Position numbers and translations under genes: made by a program. From the NCBI GenBank assembly GCA_002491605.1, contig DKWG01000008.1, positions 52,878 through 116,877 on the forward strand: DNA of 64,000 nucleotides. Direction: 5' to 3'. Positions 42,592-51,493 of the stretch are shown piece by piece. A model generated the notes under the pieces. The model ran no database searches. It was not told where the DNA came from and saw only the letters and a list, made by a program, of their open reading frames with translations. This DNA comes from Ruminococcus sp. UBA7158. Its GTDB lineage: Bacteria > Bacillota > Clostridia > Oscillospirales > Ruminococcaceae. Positions within the stretch are counted from its first letter, which is position 1; each line of letters starts with the position of its first letter.

Positions 42592-45402
42592 TTAGTCTTC
42601 GCCGAGCTTTAATGCCTTGTTGATGTTTATCGACTTGATCAGCTTTGCTATAACTAAGAATCCGACAAACAGCATGACTAAAACTATGCAGTAAAGCTTA
42701 ATGTAGTCGCTTCTTTGAGATACGACAACAAACGGCGGAACTTGGTCTGTGACATTGTAAAGAACCTGGAACAACGGTACAAATAAATCCGATGCTATTC
42801 CTCCGATTATGATGGACAGGAATATCGAAACGCCCGATACAAGTATCTGCTCATAGACAATCATTGAAATGATTTCACGGAAGGACATACCCATTGCTCT
42901 GAGTATACCAAACTGCAGAGTTCTTCCCTTGATCGAAAGAATCCAATAGATCAAGAAGCCGATGAAGCACATAGCCATGATGGTTATGAAGCCCAATGTC
43001 AGCGCACCGTTTACGCCCTGAAGGGTTGCGTCCGTCTTGGATGAGGTTATCATCTGAGACGCAACGTCGAGTCTTGTTGCGGTTATTCCGGCGTCGGTTA
43101 TCGACTGATAGAAGTCTTGAATAGAAGCATCCTTTTCAAGCTTCATCCAAACCTGATACGGCTCTATTTCAGTCTGAACGCTTACATAGTCGAAGTTGAG
43201 GATAATAAAGTCTCTGTATTCGCCCTGAGAGTTCTTTTCGTATGGGTTAAATGTCGGCCAGTAGTCGACAACCGCTACTACAGTCGTCTCAAACCACTCG
43301 TTTTTGCCCCATTTGACCTCAACAACATCGCCAAGCTTAAGACCTGTTTTGTCTTGGTAGGACTGCGAAATTATTGCGCCGTCCATACACTCGCCCAATG
43401 CGTTTATGTAGTAGTTGATATGAACAGGCAGGAGTCCGTTTCTGAACCAGCAGACCTTTGCAAAGTTCTGGGGAACAATTGTCATTACCTGAACGTCGTT
43501 TTTAATCTTTTCGTCATACCTGAGCTGAACTGCCTCTCTCTTAAAGACAGGTGTTACCGTTTCAACTCCGGCGAGGTCGTTGTAGACGGTGAAGTCAGGC
43601 TCAAAGTACTGAGCTTCCGTAACCTGAACGCCGTCCTCCTCCTTGGGAACTCTGGCGTACTTCCAGACCTCCTCCATAACAACGTCTGCACCGAGGTTAT
43701 ACTTGATTCTTTCCTCAGTGTTGCGATTGATAGCTCTTGCGGTGTTTGCAGAGAATATTCCGAGCGCTACGGTGAGAATAAGGAATATCATAATAAACTT
43801 TTCTCTGCCTGTTGAGGATCTTCCGATGTTGTTAAGCGAAATGTATGCGGCAGGCGACCATTTCTTTTTGCCTATGGCATAAATAAGTCTTATGAAATAC
43901 GGATAGATTCTTACGCATATCAATCCTGCACCCAAAATGAACAGTGTTGATGCGGCAAACATCAAGGGGTTCATTGTTATGGATGTGTCCGTAATTCCCT
44001 GAGATATCAATAGCTGCTCCTGATGGTTGTGCCACAAAAGCCATACCACCGGCAGTATTGTCATCAAGAAGTCTAAATATGCCCTTTGCCAGAGCGGCTT
44101 ATGCTGCTTCTGAGCCTTTGACTGCTTGTGACCTACTATTGTTATCTTAGAAGCCGGGATAATCGGGATGAGAGTTGTTATAAAGAATACTACTACTGCT
44201 AAAAGAGCATACAGGAACGCCGACAGTGAAAGCTTTGCTGAAAGCGCCGGACGGTTGACGAACTCTAAGAAGCCGTTGGAAACGCCTAAGATCTTGCAAA
44301 GTCCCAATCCGACAAACGGGCCTATCAGTGCTGAAGCGGCGCCGAGTATGAGCGTTTCGTAGGCATATATTCTTATAATCTGCCATGCGGAAGCGCCTCT
44401 TGACTTGAGCATCGCTATTTCGTTCTTCTCGGACTCAATGTTGAGCTGAGATACCATGAACAAATAGAACACGAGCATCAATACAACCGGTATGTCAAGC
44501 ATCAAAAGTATGTATCTGAGCGAGCCGGCTTTTTCGGCATATGACTTCAAAATATCCTTTGCAGGCACTTTAAAGGTGCAGTTTTCTTCTTTATACGATT
44601 CCGCCTGACTGTCAAGGCTGGACATGACGTGTTCTATGACGTTCATATCCATATTCTGATAGTCGATAATGATTCTTGCTTCAACTGAGTTGAGGTTTAC
44701 AACTCCTGTGAAAATAATATCCTCAATAAGTGTGTTGAAGTCGGCAAAGAAGGTATTTGAATAGTCCTTTAAGCCCTCTGACCAATATGTATCTCTTTCA
44801 TCGGCGACGTCGAACGTTCCGACTACTATAATCTTAATGGTCTCGGGCGAATTGGAATCGAGAATGTTTTTAACCTCATAAACCTCATTCATGACCAGCT
44901 GAGCCATCTGAAGTGAAATCTCGGGGCATATAACCTCGTAAACGCCGTCAGCGTTTTTGCCCGGGTTAAACATTCTTCCGTTTGTAATTGTGATATGGTC
45001 CTGTATATCCGTCATACCGCCGAGCTTGAGCATTGAAAGCTCGGCTGACTCTATACTTGAAACGTACAGGTAAGAGTCCGAGGTGTAGCACTTATGGCTT
45101 AAAAACGGAACAAACAGGTTATTGAAGCGGTTAACGGCAGTTGCGTAAACATTTTTTGCGGCGTTGCTCTGTTTAACTGCATTTGTGCCGCTGACAAGTG
45201 TTTTAGATACTGAATATACGCCGGGATATTCGTTGAACTCCTCCTGATACGCCTGCATATCCTTTAAAAGCATTCTCTGCAAAGAGGCGTGCATATATAT
45301 CGGGATAGCACTCGTCATTGCTGTTGCCATAACGAATCCAATCAGAAGGCACAAGACCATCCACTTTGTATTTCGCATCTTGCGATATAATAAAGTGAGC
45401 AT
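42592..45402 (-). CDS. FtsX/MacB-type ABC transporter permease, large
   Basis: A 936-residue permease with a single N-terminal helix (KWMVLCLLIGFVMATAMTSAIP), a large extracytoplasmic domain (about 40-285), three or four helices with a first FtsX domain (about 285-440), further helices, a second extracytoplasmic domain (about 560-795) and a last FtsX helix set. Such double-FtsX proteins work with a LolD/MacB ATPase and often a MacA-like adaptor to move lipoproteins, peptides or lipids or to apply force across the envelope. The adaptor gene lies immediately upstream (48-base gap); no ATPase is adjacent, but two of the right type sit at 61.3-63.0 kb. The ribosome site AAAGGA is rather far (about 14 nt) from ATG 45402. 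Confidence 0.87.
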   Translation of the reverse strand: MLTLLYRKMRNTKWMVLCLLIGFVMATAMTSAIPIYMHASLQRMLLKDMQAYQEEFNEYPGVYSVSKTLVSGTNAVKQSNAAKNVYATAVNRFNNLFVPFLSHKCYTSDSYLYVSSIESAELSMLKLGGMTDIQDHITITNGRMFNPGKNADGVYEVICPEISLQMAQLVMNEVYEVKNILDSNSPETIKIIVVGTFDVADERDTYWSEGLKDYSNTFFADFNTLIEDIIFTGVVNLNSVEARIIIDYQNMDMNVIEHVMSSLDSQAESYKEENCTFKVPAKDILKSYAEKAGSLRYILLMLDIPVVLMLVFYLFMVSQLNIESEKNEIAMLKSRGASAWQIIRIYAYETLILGAASALIGPFVGLGLCKILGVSNGFLEFVNRPALSAKLSLSAFLYALLAVVVFFITTLIPIIPASKITIVGHKQSKAQKQHKPLWQRAYLDFLMTILPVVWLLWHNHQEQLLISQGITDTSITMNPLMFAASTLFILGAGLICVRIYPYFIRLIYAIGKKKWSPAAYISLNNIGRSSTGREKFIMIFLILTVALGIFSANTARAINRNTEERIKYNLGADVVMEEVWKYARVPKEEDGVQVTEAQYFEPDFTVYNDLAGVETVTPVFKREAVQLRYDEKIKNDVQVMTIVPQNFAKVCWFRNGLLPVHINYYINALGECMDGAIISQSYQDKTGLKLGDVVEVKWGKNEWFETTVVAVVDYWPTFNPYEKNSQGEYRDFIILNFDYVSVQTEIEPYQVWMKLEKDASIQDFYQSITDAGITATRLDVASQMITSSKTDATLQGVNGALTLGFITIMAMCFIGFLIYWILSIKGRTLQFGILRAMGMSFREIISMIVYEQILVSGVSIFLSIIIGGIASDLFVPLFQVLYNVTDQVPPFVVVSQRSDYIKLYCIVLVMLFVGFLVIAKLIKSININKALKLGED

Positions 45403-45450
45403 TGAATTAAATCATTCCTTTCTTGAGTTACCCTTTCGGCTTGATGTGTC

Positions 45451-46503
45451 TTATCTGATGATTATCTCATCGCCCACTTCAAGACCTGAGGTTATCTCAA
45501 CTAAGGAGCCGCTCTGAAGTCCAAGTGTAACAGGTGTTTGAACTCTTTGATTGTCTTTAAACAGGTATACAACCTTTTGGTTGCCGTTAACTGTCTTAAT
45601 AAGGTTTGCCGAAATTACTATAACGTCCTCACGGCTGTCTAAAACGAGCTGAGTATCGGCTATGTTTCCGACCGATGACGACTCGGGGATTTGATCCTTA
45701 AATGCAACCTTTATGCTTTCCGACTCTTCGCCCAAGATAGGCTCGTTGTTTTCGTCTACCAGCATTGCGCCTGTTTTTTCATCCCATGTCTTGCCGGAGG
45801 TGTTCTGAACTATAACTCCGTCGTAGTAATTTCCGCTGTATCTTATAGTGATCGGTCTTCCGATAAGATACTCAGATATATCGTTGTTGGGATTAATTTT
45901 TATATAAAGGTCGGTAATATCGATGATCGTTGCGATTACTTCACCGGGGTTGACCCAATCTCCGGGCGAAAGTGTTTTAACAAAGGAAATAGTTCCGCTT
46001 ACTCCTGCGTAAATCTTAGAAGCTTCCTTTTCAGCATACAGCTTGTCAAGCTCGTTTTGCATAAGCTCAACGTCGAGCTTTTCCTTTGCCTTAACCTTTT
46101 CTGACTCACGCTTTTCAACTGCTATTTCATATTCCAGCTGCTCGCGGTATACTTCCTTTTCCTTCAGCTCAATCTTTCTGTCAAGCTCGTAGGTTTCAAT
46201 TTCGGCAATCAAATCGCCTTCGTTGATGCTGTCGCCTGCAGAAACATATACAGACTTTATATTTCCGCCGTATTCGGTGAATCTTGCGTTATACTCAGTT
46301 CCCGATGCAATTGTTCCTGCTGACAAAAGCTGCTTAACTAAATCACGCTTTCTTGCGGTTGTTGTTGTATACGATACCTCGCTGGCTTTTACGACCGGCG
46401 GATCATAATACTCCTCTTCGTCAGGCAAAAAATAACATCCGGACATAGACGCCGCTATAACGGCAGCAGATGTTATTCCCAATATGAGCTTGGATAACTT
46501 CAT
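45451..46503 (-). CDS. MacA/HlyD-type adaptor lipoprotein
   Basis: A 350-residue lipoprotein (signal ending ASMSGC) of the membrane fusion protein family. A barrel-sandwich half (YVSAGDSINEGDLIAEIETYELD, about 85-107), a coiled coil rich in Glu/Lys (about 105-165), the returning lipoyl half (GVSGTISFVKTLSPGDWVNPGEVIATI) and a beta-barrel/C-terminal part (VVYLFKDNQRVQTPVTLGLQSGSLVEITSGLEVGDEIII) are seen. In Gram-positives these adaptors pair with FtsX permeases. ATG 46503 follows AAAGG by about 8 nt; promoter at 46741-46769 with a long leader. Confidence 0.9.
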   Translation of the reverse strand: MKLSKLILGITSAAVIAASMSGCYFLPDEEEYYDPPVVKASEVSYTTTTARKRDLVKQLLSAGTIASGTEYNARFTEYGGNIKSVYVSAGDSINEGDLIAEIETYELDRKIELKEKEVYREQLEYEIAVEKRESEKVKAKEKLDVELMQNELDKLYAEKEASKIYAGVSGTISFVKTLSPGDWVNPGEVIATIIDITDLYIKINPNNDISEYLIGRPITIRYSGNYYDGVIVQNTSGKTWDEKTGAMLVDENNEPILGEESESIKVAFKDQIPESSSVGNIADTQLVLDSREDVIVISANLIKTVNGNQKVVYLFKDNQRVQTPVTLGLQSGSLVEITSGLEVGDEIIIR

Positions 46504-46740
46504 AAGTTGACCTTTCCTTTCTTAATAACGCCAAGCCTTCGACATTTTCAGCATTCATGCAAAAATCCCCTGCGGCAGTATCAAAAAGCATACATCCTGA
46601 TTAAAGCTCTTGACGTTCCCTTAATAAATGAATTTATTAACAGCCCGAATACCTTCCGCTGCACATAAGCTCTTTTATGCTCAGCTCTAAGTATCAACGC
46701 CGTTTGCGCCCTTTTATATTTCACGCAATCACATACAAAG
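46504..46740 (-). other. Long 5' leader of the adaptor-permease transcript
   Basis: About 230 nt between the predicted start (near 46734) and the ATG. It contains the near-palindrome TTAATAAATTCATTTATTAA (about 46620-46639). No known riboswitch class recognised; an in-frame ORF across it overlaps the promoter and is not believed. Confidence 0.45.
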
Positions 46741-46769
46741 ATTATATCAAACTTTTTCGGCGTTTTCAA
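46741..46769 (-). promoter_or_regulatory. Promoter of the adaptor-permease genes
   Basis: Minus strand TTGAAA, 17-nt spacer, TATAAT; lies directly after the terminator of the GH26 gene. Confidence 0.78.
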
Positions 46770-46779
46770 TATAAAAAAA

Positions 46780-46801
46780 GCCGCCTGAGCTGTCAGACGG
46801 C
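46780..46801 (-). terminator. Terminator of bioY-GH26
   Basis: Minus strand GCCGTCTGA/TCAGGCGGC (one T-G pair), 4-nt loop, then TTTTTTT. Confidence 0.88.
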
Positions 46802-46839
46802 GTAATATTTTTAAGTATTTTATGTTAATAAATTATGAA

Positions 46840-48456
46840 TTACTTCGTAAGTGACAGCTCGATAAGCTCTTCCCTTGTCGTTACGGCTGAGCAGTTATAA
46901 AACATTATCCATTCAGCCTGCGATATAAAGTCCTTTGACGGCACATCCGCGCTTTCCTCGCCGAAGATGCTCGATGAGCACACGCAGGTGTACATCCAAA
47001 AAGCGTCGTCCTTTACCACGTTTGCAGGGCTGGGCAATACGTTGCACTCGCTTATAGAGCAGGGCTTAGTCTGTGAAAGGTTATAAAGGCGAAGCATTGC
47101 ATTTATATGGCTTTGATTGTCCCATTCGCCGCCGCTGAAATCGTATATATCCAGCGACATTATGTCGCAATAATCGTCGCCGACATACCAGTCGACATTT
47201 TGAGCGTTCCACACCCAGATGATGTTGTCAAGCTTATGATATTCAATGAGCCTTGTATATATCAGCTTATACAGCCAAAGGTAATCTGATTTATCCTGAC
47301 CCCACCAAAACTCGCCGTTGCCTGCTTCCGGAAGCGGTCTGAACAGGACAGGTATGTCGTTTTCCTTGAGCTTCTTTAACTGAGCGGCAATGAGGTCTAT
47401 ACCGTTGACAATTTCCAAGCACTCCTTGCTCACTCCCCCGCCCTCGGCGACCTCGCACAGTCTTTCATAGGAAAGGTGTGCGGCGTCGTGGTCTGTAACG
47501 GCGTTTTTAAGCTCAAAGCCCGACTCGTCGTACCTGCAAGAGCCGTTTTGCTGCCAGTTCCAAACATAGCCGACAAGTCCTCCGGACTTATAATACTCGA
47601 TTGCAAGCTCAATATCCCCCGTATCAAAGCCCAGAGAATAGCCCATTAGCTCGCCGAATCTGATTGCCGGGTACTTTCCTGTCAGCATAGCGGCAGACTC
47701 TATTTCCTGATTTGTGCCCTCAGTGCAGAGCTGAGCGCTCAAAACCGTCTCGCCGTACAGCTCACACAGATATTTATACAAAAGCGCTGATTTTGCCGAC
47801 GGGTTTTCTGTGCAGAGAATTCCGCTCAAGCTGTAGTCGTGCTCGTATACCTTCTGCGAATCCTCCAAAAGCACAAAGTCAATATCGCACTCACCGGTGA
47901 GCATACCGATTGAAACGGCCGCAGAGCTTGGGACAAGATATATGTTTTCGTACTTGACAGACTCAAACTCTCCGCTGCCCTTTATATGTATTTTTCCTCT
48001 TGCCAAGCCGTCAACATACAAAACTCCGTCCACCGGAGTATCAGACGCTGCGCATATTGTTATATTGTAATGCTGCGACGACGGTATCGAAAGCTCAATT
48101 ATCAGTTCAGAGTCCGGAAGCGACGCTCCGGTAACATATCCCGAGCCCGAATAGCCGTCTCTTTGAGACATCGCTGCGCTGTATCCCTTAAGCGTGCCTT
48201 CCTCAGCTTCATATATAACACTCACCGACTCAGCATCATATACCGTCTCGCCTATATCAGTCTCATTATAGGTCGGCAACGACACGGCGGCATCCGCCTC
48301 GGCAGCTGTAGTCTCCTCAGACATTGCCAACAAAGCCGACGTTTCACTCGTAACGGAATATTCAGTCGGCGCTTCGGAGCCGTTTGATATCTTTTCAAAA
48401 GTACCGCAGGAGGACAACAGCAGCAATGCGGCGGCGACAGAAAAAAGTTTTTTCAT
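46840..48456 (-). CDS. Lipoprotein beta-mannanase-like protein, CBM35/6-like + GH26
   Basis: About 538 residues. Lipobox LLSSCG; a Thr/Glu/Ala-rich linker; a carbohydrate-binding beta-sandwich at about 85-205 (YEAEEGTLKG, GYSGSGYVTG, the CBM6/35 style); then a GH26 barrel. The acid/base Glu is recognisable in FRPLPEAGNGEFWWG (about residue 384), where the family normally has RPLHE: the His is Pro here. The nucleophile is probably the Glu in SISECNV. GH26 enzymes cut beta-mannan at the surface. The ORF begins at ATG 48462, which overlaps the bioY stop (ATGA); ATG 48456 is the second codon choice. Neither has a ribosome site, so translation is likely coupled to bioY. Confidence 0.85.
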   Translation of the reverse strand: MKKLFSVAAALLLLSSCGTFEKISNGSEAPTEYSVTSETSALLAMSEETTAAEADAAVSLPTYNETDIGETVYDAESVSVIYEAEEGTLKGYSAAMSQRDGYSGSGYVTGASLPDSELIIELSIPSSQHYNITICAASDTPVDGVLYVDGLARGKIHIKGSGEFESVKYENIYLVPSSAAVSIGMLTGECDIDFVLLEDSQKVYEHDYSLSGILCTENPSAKSALLYKYLCELYGETVLSAQLCTEGTNQEIESAAMLTGKYPAIRFGELMGYSLGFDTGDIELAIEYYKSGGLVGYVWNWQQNGSCRYDESGFELKNAVTDHDAAHLSYERLCEVAEGGGVSKECLEIVNGIDLIAAQLKKLKENDIPVLFRPLPEAGNGEFWWGQDKSDYLWLYKLIYTRLIEYHKLDNIIWVWNAQNVDWYVGDDYCDIMSLDIYDFSGGEWDNQSHINAMLRLYNLSQTKPCSISECNVLPSPANVVKDDAFWMYTCVCSSSIFGEESADVPSKDFISQAEWIMFYNCSAVTTREELIELSLTK

Positions 48457-48458
48457 TC

Positions 48459-48995
48459 TCATAGTACAAAAGCGGACACAGTCTTAGCCAGAGCAGGCTT
48501 AAGCTTATAAGCAGCTATTGAAGCGGCGGCGATTTTAATAAGGTCGGAGCCGATAAACGGCAGTACACACGCAGCAAGTGCCGGAGCGAGTGCAGACGGT
48601 CTTGAAATGCAGAACCATGCTGTTCCGAACGCATACAGTACAAATGTGCCGACAATCATTCCGAGCGGATATTTAACGGCGCTCTTCATTGCCTTTGAAA
48701 AATATCCGATGATAAACGCCATGGGAACATACCCTATAATGTATCCGCCGGTCGGACCGACAAGAGCCTGAAATCCCCCGACGAAGCCGGAAAAGACAGG
48801 CAATCCCATTGCGCCCAAGAGTATATAAATCAAAACCGCCAAAGAGCCTTTTACAGGACCCAGCACAGCACTCACCAAATAAATGGCAAATGTAGCCAAG
48901 GTCACGGGGATGAGCGTTATATTTATCTTCCACGGAGCCAAAACGCATATAACAGCGGCGCATACGCCTATAAGTGTTAAATCTCTTGTTTTCAC
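48459..48995 (-). CDS. bioY: Biotin ECF transporter S component BioY
   Basis: A 178-residue membrane protein with six helices. The blocks VLGPVKGSLAVLIYILLGAMGLPVFSGFVGG and LVGPTGGYIIGYVPMAF are diagnostic of BioY. It binds biotin and works with the energising EcfT/EcfA unit, not present in the window. GTG 48995 follows AAAGGA by about 10 nt. No BirA-type operator was seen before it. Unexpectedly, its stop overlaps the start of a GH26 lipoprotein gene, and both share one promoter and terminator. Confidence 0.94.
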   Translation of the reverse strand: MKTRDLTLIGVCAAVICVLAPWKINITLIPVTLATFAIYLVSAVLGPVKGSLAVLIYILLGAMGLPVFSGFVGGFQALVGPTGGYIIGYVPMAFIIGYFSKAMKSAVKYPLGMIVGTFVLYAFGTAWFCISRPSALAPALAACVLPFIGSDLIKIAAASIAAYKLKPALAKTVSAFVL

Positions 48996-49076
48996 AGCAG
49001 TCGTCCTTTCGTTTTCATTCTTTCTCGCAACAATCTGAAAAGCTATTATAATATTTGAATATGCAATTTTTATCGT

Positions 49077-49105
49077 ATGATAGCATAAATCCGTACAGTT
49101 TGCAA
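49077..49105 (-). promoter_or_regulatory. Promoter of bioY-GH26
   Basis: Minus strand TTGCAA, 17-nt spacer, TATCAT with extended -10 (TGC). Leader about 75 nt. The rest of the gap 49106-49267 shows nothing recognisable. Confidence 0.6.
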
Positions 49106-49267
49106 GTGTCGGGGAGATTTTTTGGATAGTTGCAGTAAAACCGCAGCGTCAAATCGATTACTTTTAGTATTTTATTTAGTAGTTATACCATTTGTCGCAC
49201 GATATTATGCTGATAGTATGAAAGCGTAGGCTTGTAGTTGACCGTTGCAGTGCAGTAACACAAAAAT

Positions 49268-49297
49268 CTCGCCGCAATCTAAGTCGACTGCGGCGAG
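49268..49297 (-). terminator. Terminator of the ten-gene transport operon
   Basis: Nine-bp stem CTCGCCGCA/TGCGGCGAG; the 12-nt loop continues into the palindrome AGTCGACT; followed on the minus strand by ATTTTTG. Confidence 0.82.
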
Positions 49298-49329
49298 CTC
49301 TACTTATTTAGTTATTCAGCGGTAAGTAA

Positions 49330-50517
49330 TTATCCTACCAAACCGGATCTCTCAAGTCCTTCAGTAAAGTGCTTCTGCAAGAAGATATACATTACAAGGA
49401 TAGGAGCGATCGCTAAGATACAGCCGGATTCGAGCCAAACAATCTTCTTTCTCGTACCGACCTGGGCACCGTTAAAGAGCTTGGCGTCAAGTGTAGCTGA
49501 AAGCTTTTGAAGTGCGAGAGCAACTGTATGGTTGTTTGTGAAGAATGTCGAGCTTACATAGTAGTCGTTCCAGTACCATACGATAGAGAACAGGAATACT
49601 GTCAGGAACGAAGACGATGCGTTCGGAACCATGATCTTGATGAAGGTCTTGAACGGACCGCAGCCGTCGAGGTAAGCAGCGTCTTCGAGTTCCTTGGGAA
49701 GTCCCTTGAAGAACTGTCTGAAGATGAGGATGAATAATCCTGACTTAATACCGTTTACAAAGAGTGCCGGAGCATACATTACAATCTTGTGGTTGATAAG
49801 GGATACATAAGTACCTTCATTAATCGACATACCCAAGAATGTTGTAGCACCGCTCGCCGCAACAGCCTTGACAAGACCTGCACACTTGAAGAATGCCCAC
49901 TGCAAGTAAACAGGGATAACTGTAATCTGCGGAGGAACGATAATCTGCATGATAACGATTGCAAAGAGTATTCCCTTGCCCTTAAAGTTGAATCTTGCAA
50001 ATCCGTAGCCGGTTACTGCACATACAACTACAGAGAGCAATGAGCAGACAAGGTTGAGGACTACTGTATTCAAAAGGGTGCTTCCGAATTCCATGGTTTC
50101 CCAAACTTCAATGATGTTATTGAGTGTCAGGGATTTCGGCAACCAGATAACTGAGGGGTCGGTCATCTGTACTGACGGACGGAATGCTGTTGAAATCATG
50201 TAAATCAAGGGATACAGAATGACGAAGCAGAGTCCGAAGAGAATGAGGAAACGGAATATAGGCCAAACCTTTTCAATTATTCTCTTGCGGCGAAGGTATC
50301 TTAAGTGCTCGGGAGTCATCTGACGTTCATCAAGAGTTCCTGCCTTCTTAGCGGCTCTGTACGCCTTTTCTCTTTCACGAAGGCGCTTAGCACGCTCTTT
50401 GTTAAACTCCCTTTCAAGCTTTTCCTGAGACGGCTCCTTAGGCTTTTTAACCTTGGGCTGCTTAGGCTCCTTGAGCTGCTTTGGAGCTTTTTCTTTAACA
50501 ATTTTCTCTTTAGCCAT
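49330..50517 (-). CDS. Carbohydrate ABC permease, MalG-type (second pair)
   Basis: A 395-residue MalG/AraQ-type permease with six helices and the cytoplasmic EAA loop EDAAYLDGCGPFKTFIKIMVP (about residues 285-305). Unusual is a charged N-terminal extension of about 85 residues before the first helix, rich in Lys/Pro/Glu (KEKAPKQLKEPKQPKVKKPKEP) and then Arg/Glu helix. The start ATG 50517 follows AAAGGAGGG. Pairs with the MalF-type gene 13 bases upstream. Last gene of the operon. Substrate unknown; needs an ATPase encoded elsewhere or from the two at 61-63 kb. Confidence 0.9.
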   Translation of the reverse strand: MAKEKIVKEKAPKQLKEPKQPKVKKPKEPSQEKLEREFNKERAKRLREREKAYRAAKKAGTLDERQMTPEHLRYLRRKRIIEKVWPIFRFLILFGLCFVILYPLIYMISTAFRPSVQMTDPSVIWLPKSLTLNNIIEVWETMEFGSTLLNTVVLNLVCSLLSVVVCAVTGYGFARFNFKGKGILFAIVIMQIIVPPQITVIPVYLQWAFFKCAGLVKAVAASGATTFLGMSINEGTYVSLINHKIVMYAPALFVNGIKSGLFILIFRQFFKGLPKELEDAAYLDGCGPFKTFIKIMVPNASSSFLTVFLFSIVWYWNDYYVSSTFFTNNHTVALALQKLSATLDAKLFNGAQVGTRKKIVWLESGCILAIAPILVMYIFLQKHFTEGLERSGLVG

Positions 50518-50530
50518 TTGAATCCCTCCT

Positions 50531-51493
50531 TTACACTTCGTAATAAACAAACTTGTTGATTATCGGCAATACTATACCCAAAGCCAGAATTACTATCAAG
50601 AAGTAAGCCCAAGCCATAGCCGCCGAGTATCCGTGCATCCATTCAGACGCCTGTGCCAAAACGAGTGACATAACGCCGTTTGCCGGATCTATGAAGGAGT
50701 CAACAATTGTATAGATGAGGTTTGCAACGATCATGGGGCTTATGTAGGGAAGAGTTATCTTCCAGAAGAACTCCCATCCTGTTGCACCCTCTATCTGCGC
50801 TGCTTCCTTTGCAGAGAACGGTATATTCTGCAAAGCTGCCAAGAAGATGATTATCTGAATACCTGAATCCCAGACGAGGTTGAATATGTCGCTCGTCACC
50901 ATACTTATGACTTCCGTGACCGTATCACTTATGTTATATACGCCCAAGAACCGCAGCAGTGCGCCTGCCATATCCGTTTCAAACATGGTTGAGAACTGGT
51001 CTGCGCCGCCTGAGTATCCGGATGAGTCCATGTTACCGTTGATGATGTTGATAACAGGACCTGTTGCAATGATAACAGGGAGGAAGAATACCGCACGGGC
51101 AAATGTTCTTCCCTTGAACTTCTGATTCAGGATAACCGCTACAAATATCGCAAATATGATAATAAGCGGTGTTTTCCAAAGAGTATCCTTAAGTACTGCG
51201 AGCAGAGCTTCAGTGTAATCGGTGTCCTTTGTAAAGGTATCGATGTAGTTCTGCAAGCCGATGAAGGTTGTCTTCATTTCGCCGAGTGTTACTTCGGTTT
51301 TATTGAAGGACCACCAGAATGATACGAAAAGCGGCTTCAAGAAGAAGTAGATAGTACCGACAATCCATATAGCCAAGAATCCGTATCCGTAGAGAGCTTT
51401 TCGTCTTTCGTAAGGAATTTTGAGACCTTTTGCCTTAGGCTCTTTCGGAGCCTTCGGAGCTTTTTCCTTTACAGCTTTAACTGCTTCAGCCAT
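50531..51493 (-). CDS. Sugar ABC permease, MalF-type (second pair)
   Basis: A 320-residue permease of the binding-protein-dependent type; six helices, EAA loop SAKEAAQIEGATGWEFFWKITLPYISP (about 228-254). The N-terminus carries a short Lys/Pro/Glu run (KEKAPKAPKEPKAKG), like that of its MalG partner. Its ribosome site GGAGG lies inside the last codons of the DUF5696 gene, and ATG 51493 overlaps that stop by one base (TAATG), so the genes are coupled. Confidence 0.9.
   Translation of the reverse strand: MAEAVKAVKEKAPKAPKEPKAKGLKIPYERRKALYGYGFLAIWIVGTIYFFLKPLFVSFWWSFNKTEVTLGEMKTTFIGLQNYIDTFTKDTDYTEALLAVLKDTLWKTPLIIIFAIFVAVILNQKFKGRTFARAVFFLPVIIATGPVINIINGNMDSSGYSGGADQFSTMFETDMAGALLRFLGVYNISDTVTEVISMVTSDIFNLVWDSGIQIIIFLAALQNIPFSAKEAAQIEGATGWEFFWKITLPYISPMIVANLIYTIVDSFIDPANGVMSLVLAQASEWMHGYSAAMAWAYFLIVILALGIVLPIINKFVYYEV

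Noticed and set aside
46581..46769. 62-codon minus-strand open frame upstream of the adaptor gene
   Set aside because: Its first codons are the -35 and -10 boxes of a good promoter; no ribosome site; composition unlike neighbours.
48996..49076. BirA operator or riboswitch before bioY
   Set aside because: No inverted TTGTTAAC-type operator and no recognised riboswitch core could be found in the 75-nt leader.
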